Shown here: in pieces, positions 24,578-33,337 of the stretch
Numbering within the stretch: position 1 is the stretch's first letter
Layout of the letters: each line of letters opens with the position of its first letter
NCBI RefSeq assembly: GCF_014705655.1
Contig: NZ_JACXIY010000027.1
Coordinates: 60,366-124,365 of the forward strand
DNA: 64,000 nucleotides
Source of the DNA: Paenibacillus arenilitoris
Lineage (GTDB): Bacteria; Bacillota; Bacilli; Paenibacillales; Paenibacillaceae
Direction: 5' to 3'
Notes under the pieces: model-generated
What the model was told of the DNA's origin: nothing
Databases searched by the model: none
The model's input: only the letters and a program-made list of their open reading frames with translations
Translations under genes and position numbers: made by a program

Positions 24578-26653
24578 TTATTTCCCGATCAGCGGCGTGA
24601 GGCTTCCGATGTGCAGCAGCTTCAGCTTATGCAGCGCACGGGTACAGCCGACGTACAACAATTTGGCATCAAGGCCCGAATACGCTTCCTCGCCCGCGTC
24701 CGCGATCAGCACCGCGTCGAACTCCAGCCCTTTGGACAAATAGACCGGCACGACGGACAAGCCGCCGCCGTAGGCAGGCTGCTTGCTCTGGACGAGCGAG
24801 GCGTCAAAACCGCTGTCGAGCAGATGCGTATGGATGCGTTCGCATTCCTGCGCCGTGCGCCCGATGACCGAAATCGTCTCGTAATGGCCCTGCTCCCGCC
24901 ACAAGCGAACGGTCGAGGCGATATCCGCCAGCCATCCGGCTCTCGCCGATTCCGCCGATTCGACGGGGTCGCCGCTTCGGAATACCGGGACGGCCGGCTT
25001 CACCCCGCCGGTCATCTCGCCCAATATTTTGTTCGCGAATTCGATGATTTCCATCGTCGATCGATAGCTGCGGTTCAGCTCGAAGAAGCCGACCTGCTCT
25101 TCGACGAAGATCGAAGTAAGCTCCGACCAGCTTTGAATGCCGGCATAGGCGTGGATGCCCTGCTGCAGATCCCCAAGCACCGTCATGGACGCGGTGCGCT
25201 GGCATAACCGCAGCACCTCAAGCTGGAACGGCGAATAATCCTGCGCCTCGTCGATGACGATATGGTCGAACGCCTGTTTCGGCAGGCCGTACAGCTGAAG
25301 CTGGATATAGGCAAGCGGCGCCAAATCCTCTGCCGCCGCCGCGTTTTTGCCAAGCCGCTCGCCGGTCCGCTCGGCAATCGCTTTCGGTATGCCCTTGGAA
25401 GCCTGCTTGCCCTGGAACAGCGACGCGTACAGCTCGACCGACGAGTAGGATGGGATTTTTTTCGTGAATGCATTGAATTTCGCTAGCGCCTTCGACCTTA
25501 TTTTTTTGTCCGCTATCTTCCTCATCTTCAGCTCCGATTCGAACCAGCGCCGGATTCGGCTGACGAGCCGGTCGCGCTTGTTCATGAGCGTCTCTTCGCC
25601 GTAATCGGTATCGTACCACTCGCGCATAAGCGCCGGCGGCAGCTCGAGTCCGTCGACCGGGACGAAGGGCACGACCGGGACGATCTTTTTCTCGAAATCG
25701 GCAAGCTTCTCGTCCACGATCGCTTTGAAGGCCAAGCTTCCTTTGAAGCGGCCGGAGGAATGCTCGATTTCTTCCGCCGTCCGATGCTGCTCGAACCAAT
25801 ACGCCATCGTCTCCGAAGGATCTTGCAGCGTGACGCTCTTCTCCAGCAATTCGAACGCCCAGTCGCCGAACGTCGTTTGCTGGATGTCGCCTACGCCGAG
25901 TTCCGGAAGAACGCCGGAAATGTAATCGAGAAACATCCGGTTGGGCGCGAAAATGATCATCCGCTCCGCCCGCATCCGATCCGCGTACTGGTAGAGCAAA
26001 TAGGCCAGCCGGTGCAGCGCCACGGTCGTCTTGCCGCTTCCCGCCACGCCTTGGATGAACAGCGCTTTGCCGCGTTCCGCGCGGATGATGCGGTCCTGCT
26101 CGCCCTGAATGGTCGAGACGATGTCGCGCAGCTTGTTATCCTTGTTCTCGCCCAGTCTGTATAATAGAAATTCGTCAGTGACCGAGCCTTCCTCCTGGCC
26201 GCGCACGAAGCTGTCGACCAACCGGACGATCTCACCCTGACGAATCATGAAATTCCTTTTCAAATGAACGTGGCCCGATATTTCGCCGTCCGGCGATTCA
26301 TAGGCGGCCGGCGCGTCCCCGCCGGTGAAGGAATAGAATAGGCTCGCGACGGGCGCGCGCCAATCGATGACGAGCAATTCGTTGCTCCCTTGCTTGGCAA
26401 CGCCGGCTTTGCCGATATACAGAGGCTTCGGCTCGCCGGCCGGCAGCTCCTGAAAGTCGATTCTTCCGAAATACGGCTCCTTCTTCGAGATTTCGAGCCG
26501 CTGCCGCCGCTCTTCCTGCTGCAGATCGAGCATTTGCTCCGTAAAGTCGTCTCCTTTGTAGCGCGGACCGATCGCCTGCAGCTGGGCCGAGATGTCGCGC
26601 AGCGACTCCGTAAGCCGCCGCTGTTCTTCTTGATAGGCACTTTGAACAGTCAA
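24578..26653 (-). CDS. helD: HelD-type UvrD-like helicase (RNA polymerase recycling factor)
   Basis: A superfamily-1 motor of 691 aa. A coiled-coil N-terminal arm (residues 1-65, EEQRRLTESLRDISAQLQAI) and YFGRIDF precede IDWRAPVASLFYSF. Walker A is GVAGSGKTTVALHR near 214-227 and motif II is VIDEAQDYSPFQ. The C-terminal motifs end with LLYVGCTRALHKLKL. This is the HelD layout, which in Firmicutes removes stalled RNA polymerase from DNA. The start is TTG at 26653 behind AGGAGGT at 7 nt; no ATG competes. Confidence 0.92.
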   Translation of the reverse strand: MTVQSAYQEEQRRLTESLRDISAQLQAIGPRYKGDDFTEQMLDLQQEERRQRLEISKKEPYFGRIDFQELPAGEPKPLYIGKAGVAKQGSNELLVIDWRAPVASLFYSFTGGDAPAAYESPDGEISGHVHLKRNFMIRQGEIVRLVDSFVRGQEEGSVTDEFLLYRLGENKDNKLRDIVSTIQGEQDRIIRAERGKALFIQGVAGSGKTTVALHRLAYLLYQYADRMRAERMIIFAPNRMFLDYISGVLPELGVGDIQQTTFGDWAFELLEKSVTLQDPSETMAYWFEQHRTAEEIEHSSGRFKGSLAFKAIVDEKLADFEKKIVPVVPFVPVDGLELPPALMREWYDTDYGEETLMNKRDRLVSRIRRWFESELKMRKIADKKIRSKALAKFNAFTKKIPSYSSVELYASLFQGKQASKGIPKAIAERTGERLGKNAAAAEDLAPLAYIQLQLYGLPKQAFDHIVIDEAQDYSPFQLEVLRLCQRTASMTVLGDLQQGIHAYAGIQSWSELTSIFVEEQVGFFELNRSYRSTMEIIEFANKILGEMTGGVKPAVPVFRSGDPVESAESARAGWLADIASTVRLWREQGHYETISVIGRTAQECERIHTHLLDSGFDASLVQSKQPAYGGGLSVVPVYLSKGLEFDAVLIADAGEEAYSGLDAKLLYVGCTRALHKLKLLHIGSLTPLIGK

Positions 26654-26728
26654 TTCAGTTACCTCCTAAGCGTAATGTTGTAAAAAAGGCGAAGTCCCAC
26701 TATACCATAAACCGGCCAGGCGGATCAA

Positions 26729-27019
26729 TCAAATATTGGAATAAGGCCCCGTCAGCCAGACGATCCCCCAGACGAGAAGTACGTTCAGGCCGAAGAGCAT
26801 CGGAACGCCGACAACGAACGAGCGATGCTTCGTTTTGTGCCGCCACGCGCTCATCCCGAGCCAGGTGCCCGCTGCGCCGCCGGCGGCGCTGAGCGCGAAC
26901 AAGCGCTTCTCCGGCACCCGCCTGCGCTGGCGCTTTGCCCGCTTCTTATCGTAGCCCATCAGAAAAAAGGTCCACAGGTTTATAATAATCAAATACGCGA
27001 TCAACAAATATATAGCCAT
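26729..27019 (-). CDS. DUF1294 small membrane protein
   Basis: A protein of 96 aa. It has an N-terminal helix (LLIAYLIIINLWTFFLMGYDKKRAKRQRRRVPEKRLF), then GGAAGTWLGMSAWRHKTKHRSF and a second hydrophobic segment, the complete DUF1294 signature. I chose the ATG at 27019 with AAGGA 7 nt upstream over a GTG at 27034, which is too close to its purine stretch. The gene lies 58 nt downstream of hrpB. The function is unknown. Confidence 0.9.
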   Translation of the reverse strand: MAIYLLIAYLIIINLWTFFLMGYDKKRAKRQRRRVPEKRLFALSAAGGAAGTWLGMSAWRHKTKHRSFVVGVPMLFGLNVLLVWGIVWLTGPYSNI

Positions 27020-27077
27020 GATGAAGTCCTTCACCGTCCTTTGCGGAGATTGTCCCGATCGGACGCGGCCGGGACCG

Positions 27078-29594
27078 TCAATTCGGCCTCGGCTTCGCCC
27101 TGCTCGTCGGGACGGCCGTATACGGATCGTCCGGCCAGTAATGCTTCGGATACCTTCCCTTCAAATCCTTCTTCACTTCGAAATACGCGTTCTCCCAAAA
27201 ACTTCGCAAATCCCTCGTCACCTGCACCGGACGCTGGGAAGGCGACAGCAGATGGAGCGTGACGGGTAGCGTGCCTCTCGCGAGGCGAGGCGTCTCCTTC
27301 ATCCCGAACAGCTCCTGCAGCCGAACGGCGAGAACGGGCGATTCCGGATCGCCGTAATCGACGGGGATGCGCGAGCCGCTCGGAACGACGATATGCGTCG
27401 GCACCTGCTCGTCCAGCTCCTGCCGCTGCTTCCAGCTCAACATCCCTTCCAGCAGCTGCTGCATCTGCAGCTTCTGCAGGTCGGATCGGCTCTTCATCCC
27501 GTAAATATGCGGCTTCAGCCACAGGTTCAGCGAGCCGAGAAGCGCCTCGTCGGAGACGTCCGGCCAGTCGCCGCCGCCGCGCGCCATGAGCCGCATTCGC
27601 GCTCTCAGCTGCGAAGCCTGTTTGTTCATTGGCAGATAACCGAGCCCGGCCCCGCGAACCGCGCAGAGCAGCGTCTCCGCCACCTTCTCCGCGTCCTGCC
27701 GTTCCTGCGGCGCCTCTTTTAATATGACCGCGCCGAGCCGCGTGCGTTTGCGCGAACGCACCGATTCGGAAGCGGGGTCCCATGCGACGATATCCTCGTT
27801 CTCGATGTAATCGGCCAAATACCGCTCGATATCGCTTATGGAAAGCTCCGCCGCAAGCCGGATCCGGCTCTCCGTGCCCGCATCGTCGAGCTCGCAGGCC
27901 GCAAGGTAAGCGAAGCGCGACAACGGCTGCAGCTCGGGCAGCTCGGCTCCTCTCCCATTTGCCAGCAAGTAGCGGCCGTCGCTCCGCCGCTGGGCGATCC
28001 GGTCGGGATAGGCGAGCGCGATCAAGGCGCCGACGGGCACCTGTCCGTTGGCGGCCGATCCGTCGGCCGCCTGCAGCTGCTTCGCAAGCCTCTCCCATTG
28101 TTCGGCCTGAGCCGCAATCCTGAGCGAAGCTCCTCTGGCGGGATGGTCTCCCCCATACGCTCTCCCTCCGTCCCCGGCCAGCCGATGCAGCTGCTCGATC
28201 CGAAGCTGAATGTCGACGTTCCGCTCCGCCTGCAGTAGGTCGCGTTCGCTTAGCAGCGCCGCGAGTACGCAAGACTCCCGTGCGGCGCCGAGCGCGGAAG
28301 CTTGAATAATCATGCCGCCGAGGCGAGGATGCAGGCCGAACTTGGCCATCCGCATACCCGCTTCCGTCGGTTTGCCCCGCTCGTCGATCGCCTTCAGCTG
28401 CTTCAATAAGGAACAAGCTTGCTCATACGACGAGGCGGGCGGTTCGGTCAGCCATTCCAGCTCTTGCGGGTCCCTTATCCCCCAGACCGCAAGCTCCAGC
28501 GCCAGCGGCGCAAGGTCCGCTTCGAGCATCTCGGGCGCGCTTTGCTCAGGCAAGTACGGATGCTCCCGCTCCGGCCACAGCCGGTAGCAGACGCCCGGCG
28601 CAAGCCGGCCCGCCCGGCCTCTCCGCTGATCGGCCGACGCCCTGGAGACCGGAACGGTCTCCAGACGGGACATGCCCGTTCGGGGAGAGAAGCGCGGAAC
28701 GCGCATAAGGCCGCAATCCACGACGACGGTAACGCCTTCGACCGTCAGGCTGGATTCGGCGATCGACGTCGCAAGCACGACCTTCCGCTCCCCCTTCGCG
28801 CAGGGCGCCACCGCGGCGTCCTGCCGCTCGAGCGGCAGGCTGCCGTGCAGCTCCTCCGCCCGCACGTTCGGCGGAAGGCCGGCTCCCGAGAGCCACTTGG
28901 CGACTCGGCGAATTTCGGAGACGCCGGGCAGGAACGCCAGCACGTCGCCGTCATGCGCGCGGAGCGCTTCCAGTACCGCCCGACCGACATGCGGTTCGAT
29001 CGGACCCGATAGTCGCGCGGGCGAATACGCGGTCGCGACCGGGAAGGCGCGGCCTTCGCTCCTGATGACCGGCGCGCCGCCGAGCAGCTCCGCGATCGGC
29101 TCCGTATCCAGCGTCGCCGACATGACGACGATGCGCAGATCGTCCCGAAGCAGCGATTGCGACTGCAGGCTGAGCGCCAATCCGAGATCGCCGTGAAGAT
29201 GGCGCTCATGAAATTCGTCGAATAACAGCGCGCCGACCTGCTCAAGCGCCTGATCCTCCTGGAGCATGCGGGTAAGAACGCCTTCGGTGACGACCTCGAT
29301 TCGCGTACGAGGCCCTATGCGGGAGTCGAGCCGGACGCGGTAGCCGACCGTTTCGCCCGCCTGCTCGCCGAGCGACTTTGCCATGAACTGCGCGGCCGAA
29401 CGCGCAGCCAGCCTTCTCGGCTCGAGCATGACGATCTTCTTGCCGCCGAGCCATGCTTCGCCGAGCAGCGCGAGCGGCACGCGCGTCGTCTTGCCCGCGC
29501 CCGGCTCCGCGACGAGCACCGCGTTACCCGCGTTGCGCAGCGTCTCAAGCAGCTGCGGCATGACGGCGTCGACCGGCAACTGATCTTGCTTCAT
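27078..29594 (-). CDS. hrpB: ATP-dependent helicase HrpB
   Basis: A DEAH/RHA-type helicase of 838 aa. Walker A is PGAGKTT (31-37), the DEAH box reads DEFH (LLFDEFHERHLHGDL) and motif III is SATLD. Motif VI lies in the QRRGRAGRLAPGVCYRLW block, followed by the HrpB-specific C-terminal domain. Its cellular substrate is poorly known; it is thought to act on RNA. The ATG at 29594 follows AGGGGAAA. Codon use is like that of its neighbours. Confidence 0.95.
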   Translation of the reverse strand: MKQDQLPVDAVMPQLLETLRNAGNAVLVAEPGAGKTTRVPLALLGEAWLGGKKIVMLEPRRLAARSAAQFMAKSLGEQAGETVGYRVRLDSRIGPRTRIEVVTEGVLTRMLQEDQALEQVGALLFDEFHERHLHGDLGLALSLQSQSLLRDDLRIVVMSATLDTEPIAELLGGAPVIRSEGRAFPVATAYSPARLSGPIEPHVGRAVLEALRAHDGDVLAFLPGVSEIRRVAKWLSGAGLPPNVRAEELHGSLPLERQDAAVAPCAKGERKVVLATSIAESSLTVEGVTVVVDCGLMRVPRFSPRTGMSRLETVPVSRASADQRRGRAGRLAPGVCYRLWPEREHPYLPEQSAPEMLEADLAPLALELAVWGIRDPQELEWLTEPPASSYEQACSLLKQLKAIDERGKPTEAGMRMAKFGLHPRLGGMIIQASALGAARESCVLAALLSERDLLQAERNVDIQLRIEQLHRLAGDGGRAYGGDHPARGASLRIAAQAEQWERLAKQLQAADGSAANGQVPVGALIALAYPDRIAQRRSDGRYLLANGRGAELPELQPLSRFAYLAACELDDAGTESRIRLAAELSISDIERYLADYIENEDIVAWDPASESVRSRKRTRLGAVILKEAPQERQDAEKVAETLLCAVRGAGLGYLPMNKQASQLRARMRLMARGGGDWPDVSDEALLGSLNLWLKPHIYGMKSRSDLQKLQMQQLLEGMLSWKQRQELDEQVPTHIVVPSGSRIPVDYGDPESPVLAVRLQELFGMKETPRLARGTLPVTLHLLSPSQRPVQVTRDLRSFWENAYFEVKKDLKGRYPKHYWPDDPYTAVPTSRAKPRPN

Positions 29595-29624
29595 GTCGAT
29601 TTCCCCTTTTGTTCCGCCATATCT

Positions 29625-30476
29625 CTACTTCACGATTCGCAGCATCTGCACGACGGGCCGGTTATCCCCGGGCAAGGACGCTTCCTTGCTGAGCAGCTGC
29701 GAAGAGCCGTCGCCGTCAAGGAAGATCCCGTCCGCCAGCTTGCCGTCCCCGACGCTCGAGATAATCGCCTCCCGGAACAGCGCGAGCGACCCTTTCGTTT
29801 CGCTGACGATCAAATACAATTGGCCATCCTCTTCGTATACGGCCGCCGAACGGAGCCTGTCCTCGCCCGGGAACGGCGCGTTCTCCTTCATCGCCTGCTC
29901 CGCCCAGCCCGCGTCGTCCCCGAGCGACATGCTGATGCCGCCCTGCGCCCAGAACCGGGTATGGTCCTTCACCTTAAGCTCGGACGCCCTGCTTGCGATC
30001 TGTACGCTCAGCCTGTCTGCGGCGCCGTCCCAGACCAGCGTGCCTCTTGCGTATTTGACGTTCTCGTCGCCCGCGCCGAACTTGCCGATCTGCGCGTTCA
30101 CGGGCAACCCGTTAACGATTCCGATGCTGAGCAGCTGATTCCCGTAAAAAAAACCGCCGTTAATGCCGACCTTCTTCGCGAGCGTCACATTGTCATGGAT
30201 CGCTTCGAGCGTCACGTAGACCGGCTTTGTCCGAAGCACGTGAAGCTTCATCCCGTTCGGAGCCGTCTTGGCGAAATACGTATAATGGAGCGTCTCATCG
30301 AGGCTCGCGTCATTCGCCGGCGCCTTATTGCCAAGCAGAAGCACCATCCCGTAGAACAACAGCGCCAGCACGGCCAGAATGCCGGCCAATATGCCGGCAG
30401 CCGCGAGCTTGTTCCTTCCGCTCAGCGCGGCCTCTTTCCCGGCCGGAATGGCATTTTTTTGTTCGTTTCCCGTCAC
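29625..30476 (-). CDS. Membrane-anchored phosphodiester glycosidase domain protein
   Basis: A protein of 283 aa. A single transmembrane helix (about 27-48) after a basic cytoplasmic start is followed by a phosphodiester glycosidase (NAGPA-like) domain: GINGGFFYGNQLLSIGIVNGLPV, then FLDGDGSSQLLSK at the end. Related domains cleave N-acetylglucosamine-phosphodiesters and occur in envelope polymer processing. The start is GTG at 30476, overlapping the CorA stop by 4 nt (GTGA), with GAAAGG 9 nt upstream, so it is translationally coupled to corA. Confidence 0.85.
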   Translation of the reverse strand: MTGNEQKNAIPAGKEAALSGRNKLAAAGILAGILAVLALLFYGMVLLLGNKAPANDASLDETLHYTYFAKTAPNGMKLHVLRTKPVYVTLEAIHDNVTLAKKVGINGGFFYGNQLLSIGIVNGLPVNAQIGKFGAGDENVKYARGTLVWDGAADRLSVQIASRASELKVKDHTRFWAQGGISMSLGDDAGWAEQAMKENAPFPGEDRLRSAAVYEEDGQLYLIVSETKGSLALFREAIISSVGDGKLADGIFLDGDGSSQLLSKEASLPGDNRPVVQMLRIVK

Positions 30477-31423
30477 TTAAACCAACCTTTCGTCCGAAAC
30501 CAAGCGTACATCGAAATACCTGTCGCCAGCATGACCAGAATGACGGCAAAATACCCCCAGCTCCAATCGAGCTCGGGCATATACGTAAAATTCATGCCGT
30601 AAATGCCGGCCAAAAACGTCAGCGGCATAAAAATGGTCGTGATGACCGTGAGCGTCTTCATGATCGTGTTCATCCGGTGGGAATTGTAGGAGATGTAGCT
30701 GTCACGCAAATCCGTCGTAATCTCCCTGCAGGAATCGAGCATCTCCGAGAGCTTGAGCAGATGATCGTACACGTCGTGATAAAACGCCAAATACGGCTTC
30801 AGCCCTTCGATCCGGTCCGAGTTGATCAGCCGGTACAGCAGATCGCGCATCGGCACGATCGTCTTGCGCAGCCTAAGGAGCCGCGAACGGATGCTGAAAA
30901 TGTCGTTCATCATCTTCTGCGACGGGTCGCTGTCGCCGCCGATCTCCATGTCGAGCAAATGCTCCTCAAGCTCCTGCACGGCGGGGAAATAACGGTCGAC
31001 CAGCTTGTCGATCACGAGATAGGCCGCATACAGATGCCCTCTTTCCGGAAGCGGCGCGGCGGACAGCAGCTTCTTGCGCGCCTGTTCGATCTCGGCCGAG
31101 GGCTCGTAATGGAACGTAACGATGAACCGCCGCCCGATGAACAGGTTGATTTCGTTCACGGACAGATGCTTGTCTTCGATATCGTGGAGAACGAGGAAGT
31201 GAACGTCGTCGTAATGGTCCATCTTGGGCCGCTGCAGGAGATGGTAGCAATCCTCGATCGCCAGCGGATGAAACCGGAAGTACGTATCGAGCAATTTGCA
31301 CTCGTCTTCCTTCGGATCGCAAAAATCGACCCAAAACCAATCGAGGTCGGCCGCTTCCAATTGATCGACCGTCAAATCCGATAGCCATTTTTTGTCATTC
31401 GTATAGCCGATAATGCTAATCAA
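30473..31423 (-). CDS. corA: CorA-family Mg/Co channel
   Basis: A protein of 316 aa. A soluble N-terminal domain (WVDFCDPKEDECKLLDTYFRFHPLAIEDC) and a long stalk helix lead to two C-terminal helices with the selectivity motif YGMNFTYMPEL between them and a basic end (RTKGWFK). This is the standard CorA pentamer subunit. The start is TTG at 31423 with GGAGGT 7 nt upstream. There is no Mg-sensing leader of recognisable form. Confidence 0.93.
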   Translation of the reverse strand: MISIIGYTNDKKWLSDLTVDQLEAADLDWFWVDFCDPKEDECKLLDTYFRFHPLAIEDCYHLLQRPKMDHYDDVHFLVLHDIEDKHLSVNEINLFIGRRFIVTFHYEPSAEIEQARKKLLSAAPLPERGHLYAAYLVIDKLVDRYFPAVQELEEHLLDMEIGGDSDPSQKMMNDIFSIRSRLLRLRKTIVPMRDLLYRLINSDRIEGLKPYLAFYHDVYDHLLKLSEMLDSCREITTDLRDSYISYNSHRMNTIMKTLTVITTIFMPLTFLAGIYGMNFTYMPELDWSWGYFAVILVMLATGISMYAWFRTKGWFK

Positions 31424-31496
31424 CGCGTTAACCTCCGATCAAGCGTCCGAACTTGCGACTAATCTATTTTACATGAAAAGAGACGAGTTGTAATGG

Positions 31497-31700
31497 TTAA
31501 GGCTGCGTTTCGGCGGGCATGTCCGAATATTTCGCCTGCAGCAGCTCCGCGAACCGCCTTATTTCCTCCAAGTTCAAATCCAGCGAGCGAACATAACGTT
31601 TGTCCGACAATTTCCGCTTTACTTCGCCGTCTTCGTTCAAAATTTCGCGATACCGGTCATCCTTGACCAGAAGCTCGAACCATTCATAATCGCGCGCCAA
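31497..31700 (-). CDS. Small hypothetical protein, 5' end probably frameshifted
   Basis: From a TTG at 31700 the frame gives 67 aa: DYEWFELLVKDDRYREI, KRYVRSLDLNLEEIRRFAELLQAKYSDM. That TTG has no ribosome site. The same frame stays open upstream to a TGA at 31812-31814 and reads helical, gene-like sequence (IETVLEILAELFVTDGS, KRKHKKRLAALA) without any ATG, GTG or TTG start. Just upstream lies AAAGGAAGGAAAGG with an ATG at 31815 and a TTG in the two other frames. A one-base indel near 31800-31815, or a non-canonical start, would explain this. Family unknown. Confidence 0.5.
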   Translation of the reverse strand: MARDYEWFELLVKDDRYREILNEDGEVKRKLSDKRYVRSLDLNLEEIRRFAELLQAKYSDMPAETQP

Positions 31701-31879
31701 GGCGGCAAGCCGCTTCTTGTGCTTTCTCTTTCCGCGCCGGGCCGGCCAGCTTGAGCCGTCGGTAACGAACAGCTCGGCCAGAATCTCTAAGACCGTCTCG
31801 ATTAGTAGATATCATCTAAGCACAACCTTTCCTTCCTTTCTAGGGATGTTTTCATACGGATGTCGGCAGGGAATCGCAC

Positions 31880-31907
31880 TTGTCGAACGAATAATTTTAA
31901 GTATAAT
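31880..31907 (+). promoter_or_regulatory. Sigma-A-like promoter for the DinB-like gene
   Basis: TTGTCG (31880-31885), a 16-nt spacer and a perfect TATAAT (31902-31907), about 60 nt before the ATG at 31967. Confidence 0.6.
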
Positions 31908-31966
31908 ACGATACGATTTTCCGGGTATATCCATTGTCAGGGTATTTGCCGGGGGCAGGAGGCAAC

Positions 31967-32440
31967 ATGTCTTATCATTTTAACAGAATATGGCTGTCGA
32001 CAAAATTCGGGGAAATTCAGAGGCGAACGCTGAATGTATTGGAGCAGCTTGATGACGAACAGGTGAATTGGAGGCCGAACGAGGCAAGTCACAGCATCGC
32101 GGCGCTCATCAAGCATATGGAAGGAAACATGAATGAAAGAGTGATTAACGGCATTTTGGGCGGGAAGACGGTTAGAGATCGCGAGCAAGAGCTTCGGCCT
32201 TCGCATACGACGAAATATGAGCTTCACAGCATTGTAAATGACAAGCTTCAGCTTGTTATCGATACGGTTAACCGAATATCGGACGCCGAGCTCGAAGCGA
32301 CGCAGACCGTAAGAAACAAGGAGCGGACGAATCTGGACATGCTTCATCAATGCGCCGCTCATTATTCGGAGCATATGGGCCAAATCTTCTATGTTGCGAA
32401 GCAGTTATTGGGAGACCGCTACGTCTCCACCTCCATTTAG
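31967..32440 (+). CDS. DinB/DUF1572-like protein
   Basis: A four-helix-bundle protein of 157 aa of the DinB/YfiT superfamily. Putative metal-site histidines fall in the family pattern: His near residue 40 in IAALIKHMEGNMNERV and the late HQCAAHYSEHMGQI. Such proteins are often bacillithiol-dependent S-transferases or of unknown role. The ATG at 31967 has GGAGG 6 nt upstream; an in-frame ATG at 31934 has none. Confidence 0.8.
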   Translation: MSYHFNRIWLSTKFGEIQRRTLNVLEQLDDEQVNWRPNEASHSIAALIKHMEGNMNERVINGILGGKTVRDREQELRPSHTTKYELHSIVNDKLQLVIDTVNRISDAELEATQTVRNKERTNLDMLHQCAAHYSEHMGQIFYVAKQLLGDRYVSTSI

Positions 32441-32623
32441 CCGCTTCCTCGAAGCATGACGGCGCATTCGTGCACGGTCAGGCTGCCCGGCCGCATAAGG
32501 TTGGAATGCTGACCCGCATCGCCCTAACCCTATATGCCGGACATGCAGTCGGGACCGATTTTGTTGCGAAAATGCCCTACGTTGCGCGCGGCGCGCAAGC
32601 AGTCTATTCATGCGCTATTCTTA

Positions 32624-33337
32624 CTAATCTTCATGCTGTGTCCGACCGGCCTCGAGCACCGCGCCGTACACCGCTTCGCCGATCGCGCAGCCGATCGTCG
32701 TCGCCGCTCCCGCATAGGCGTGCGCCGCATCCCAGCGCGGATGCTGGCTCACCCCGACGACGACGGCGTCGGTCGTCGTGCCCGTCGCGGTCTCGCCGGT
32801 CGCCCGCTCAACGATCCCAAGCCGCTGCAGCGCCGCCGACTTCGCCTCGGTTGCCGTAATGACCGCGTTCACCATCGCCGACTCGGTCATCCGGCCGTCG
32901 ATTAATAGAACGGTGTTGATCGTTCCCGGCGCGTAAGCCGGAAACGTCCGGCGCGGCATGCCGGCTCTCGCCGCGTTCCTCGTGCCGACGGTAACGCAGC
33001 ATAGCAGCGCGAAACGGTCTCCCTCGACCTCCTTGACCGAAGCATGCGTCAGCTTGGCCGCCGTCAGGAGGCCGACCGTATGCCGCGGATCGCAGCCCCA
33101 CTCGCCGCACATCGCGATCAAATCCCGCACGGGATCGTCGCAGCGATACGTCAGCGGCACCTTCCAATTCACGATCCGGTCGGCATGGGAGAAACCGCCG
33201 GGGTGAACGGCGCTGCTAAGCGCATGCAGCCTCTCCGGACACGCCGCTTCGATCCGGTCTTCCAGCAAGCACAACGTTGCACCCTTCCAGACGGCAGACC
33301 GGTAGCAATCGCCACCTCCTCGAAAAGGCTGCGTCAT
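32624..33337 (-). CDS. cbiZ: Adenosylcobinamide amidohydrolase
   Basis: A protein of 237 aa that cleaves the aminopropanol side chain of adenosyl-cobinamide or pseudo-B12 to give adenosylcobyric acid, letting the cell remodel foreign corrinoids. CbiZ features are VHPGGFSHADRIVNWKVPL, VGLLTAAKL, CCVTVGTRNAARAG, GTINTVLLIDG and TEAKSAALQRLGI. Last gene of the cobalamin operon; its ATG overlaps the cobQ stop by 4 nt. No terminator is obvious after it. Confidence 0.92.
   Translation of the reverse strand: MTQPFRGGGDCYRSAVWKGATLCLLEDRIEAACPERLHALSSAVHPGGFSHADRIVNWKVPLTYRCDDPVRDLIAMCGEWGCDPRHTVGLLTAAKLTHASVKEVEGDRFALLCCVTVGTRNAARAGMPRRTFPAYAPGTINTVLLIDGRMTESAMVNAVITATEAKSAALQRLGIVERATGETATGTTTDAVVVGVSQHPRWDAAHAYAGAATTIGCAIGEAVYGAVLEAGRTQHED

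Noticed and set aside
27031..28416. Second minus-strand frame of 461 codons inside hrpB
   Set aside because: It is an alternative frame of hrpB, Arg/Ala/Gly-rich, and hrpB itself has all helicase motifs in frame.
32441..32623. Gap between the DinB-like gene and cbiZ, searched for a terminator or small gene
   Set aside because: Only weak GC-rich hairpins and a shadow ORF without a ribosome site were found.
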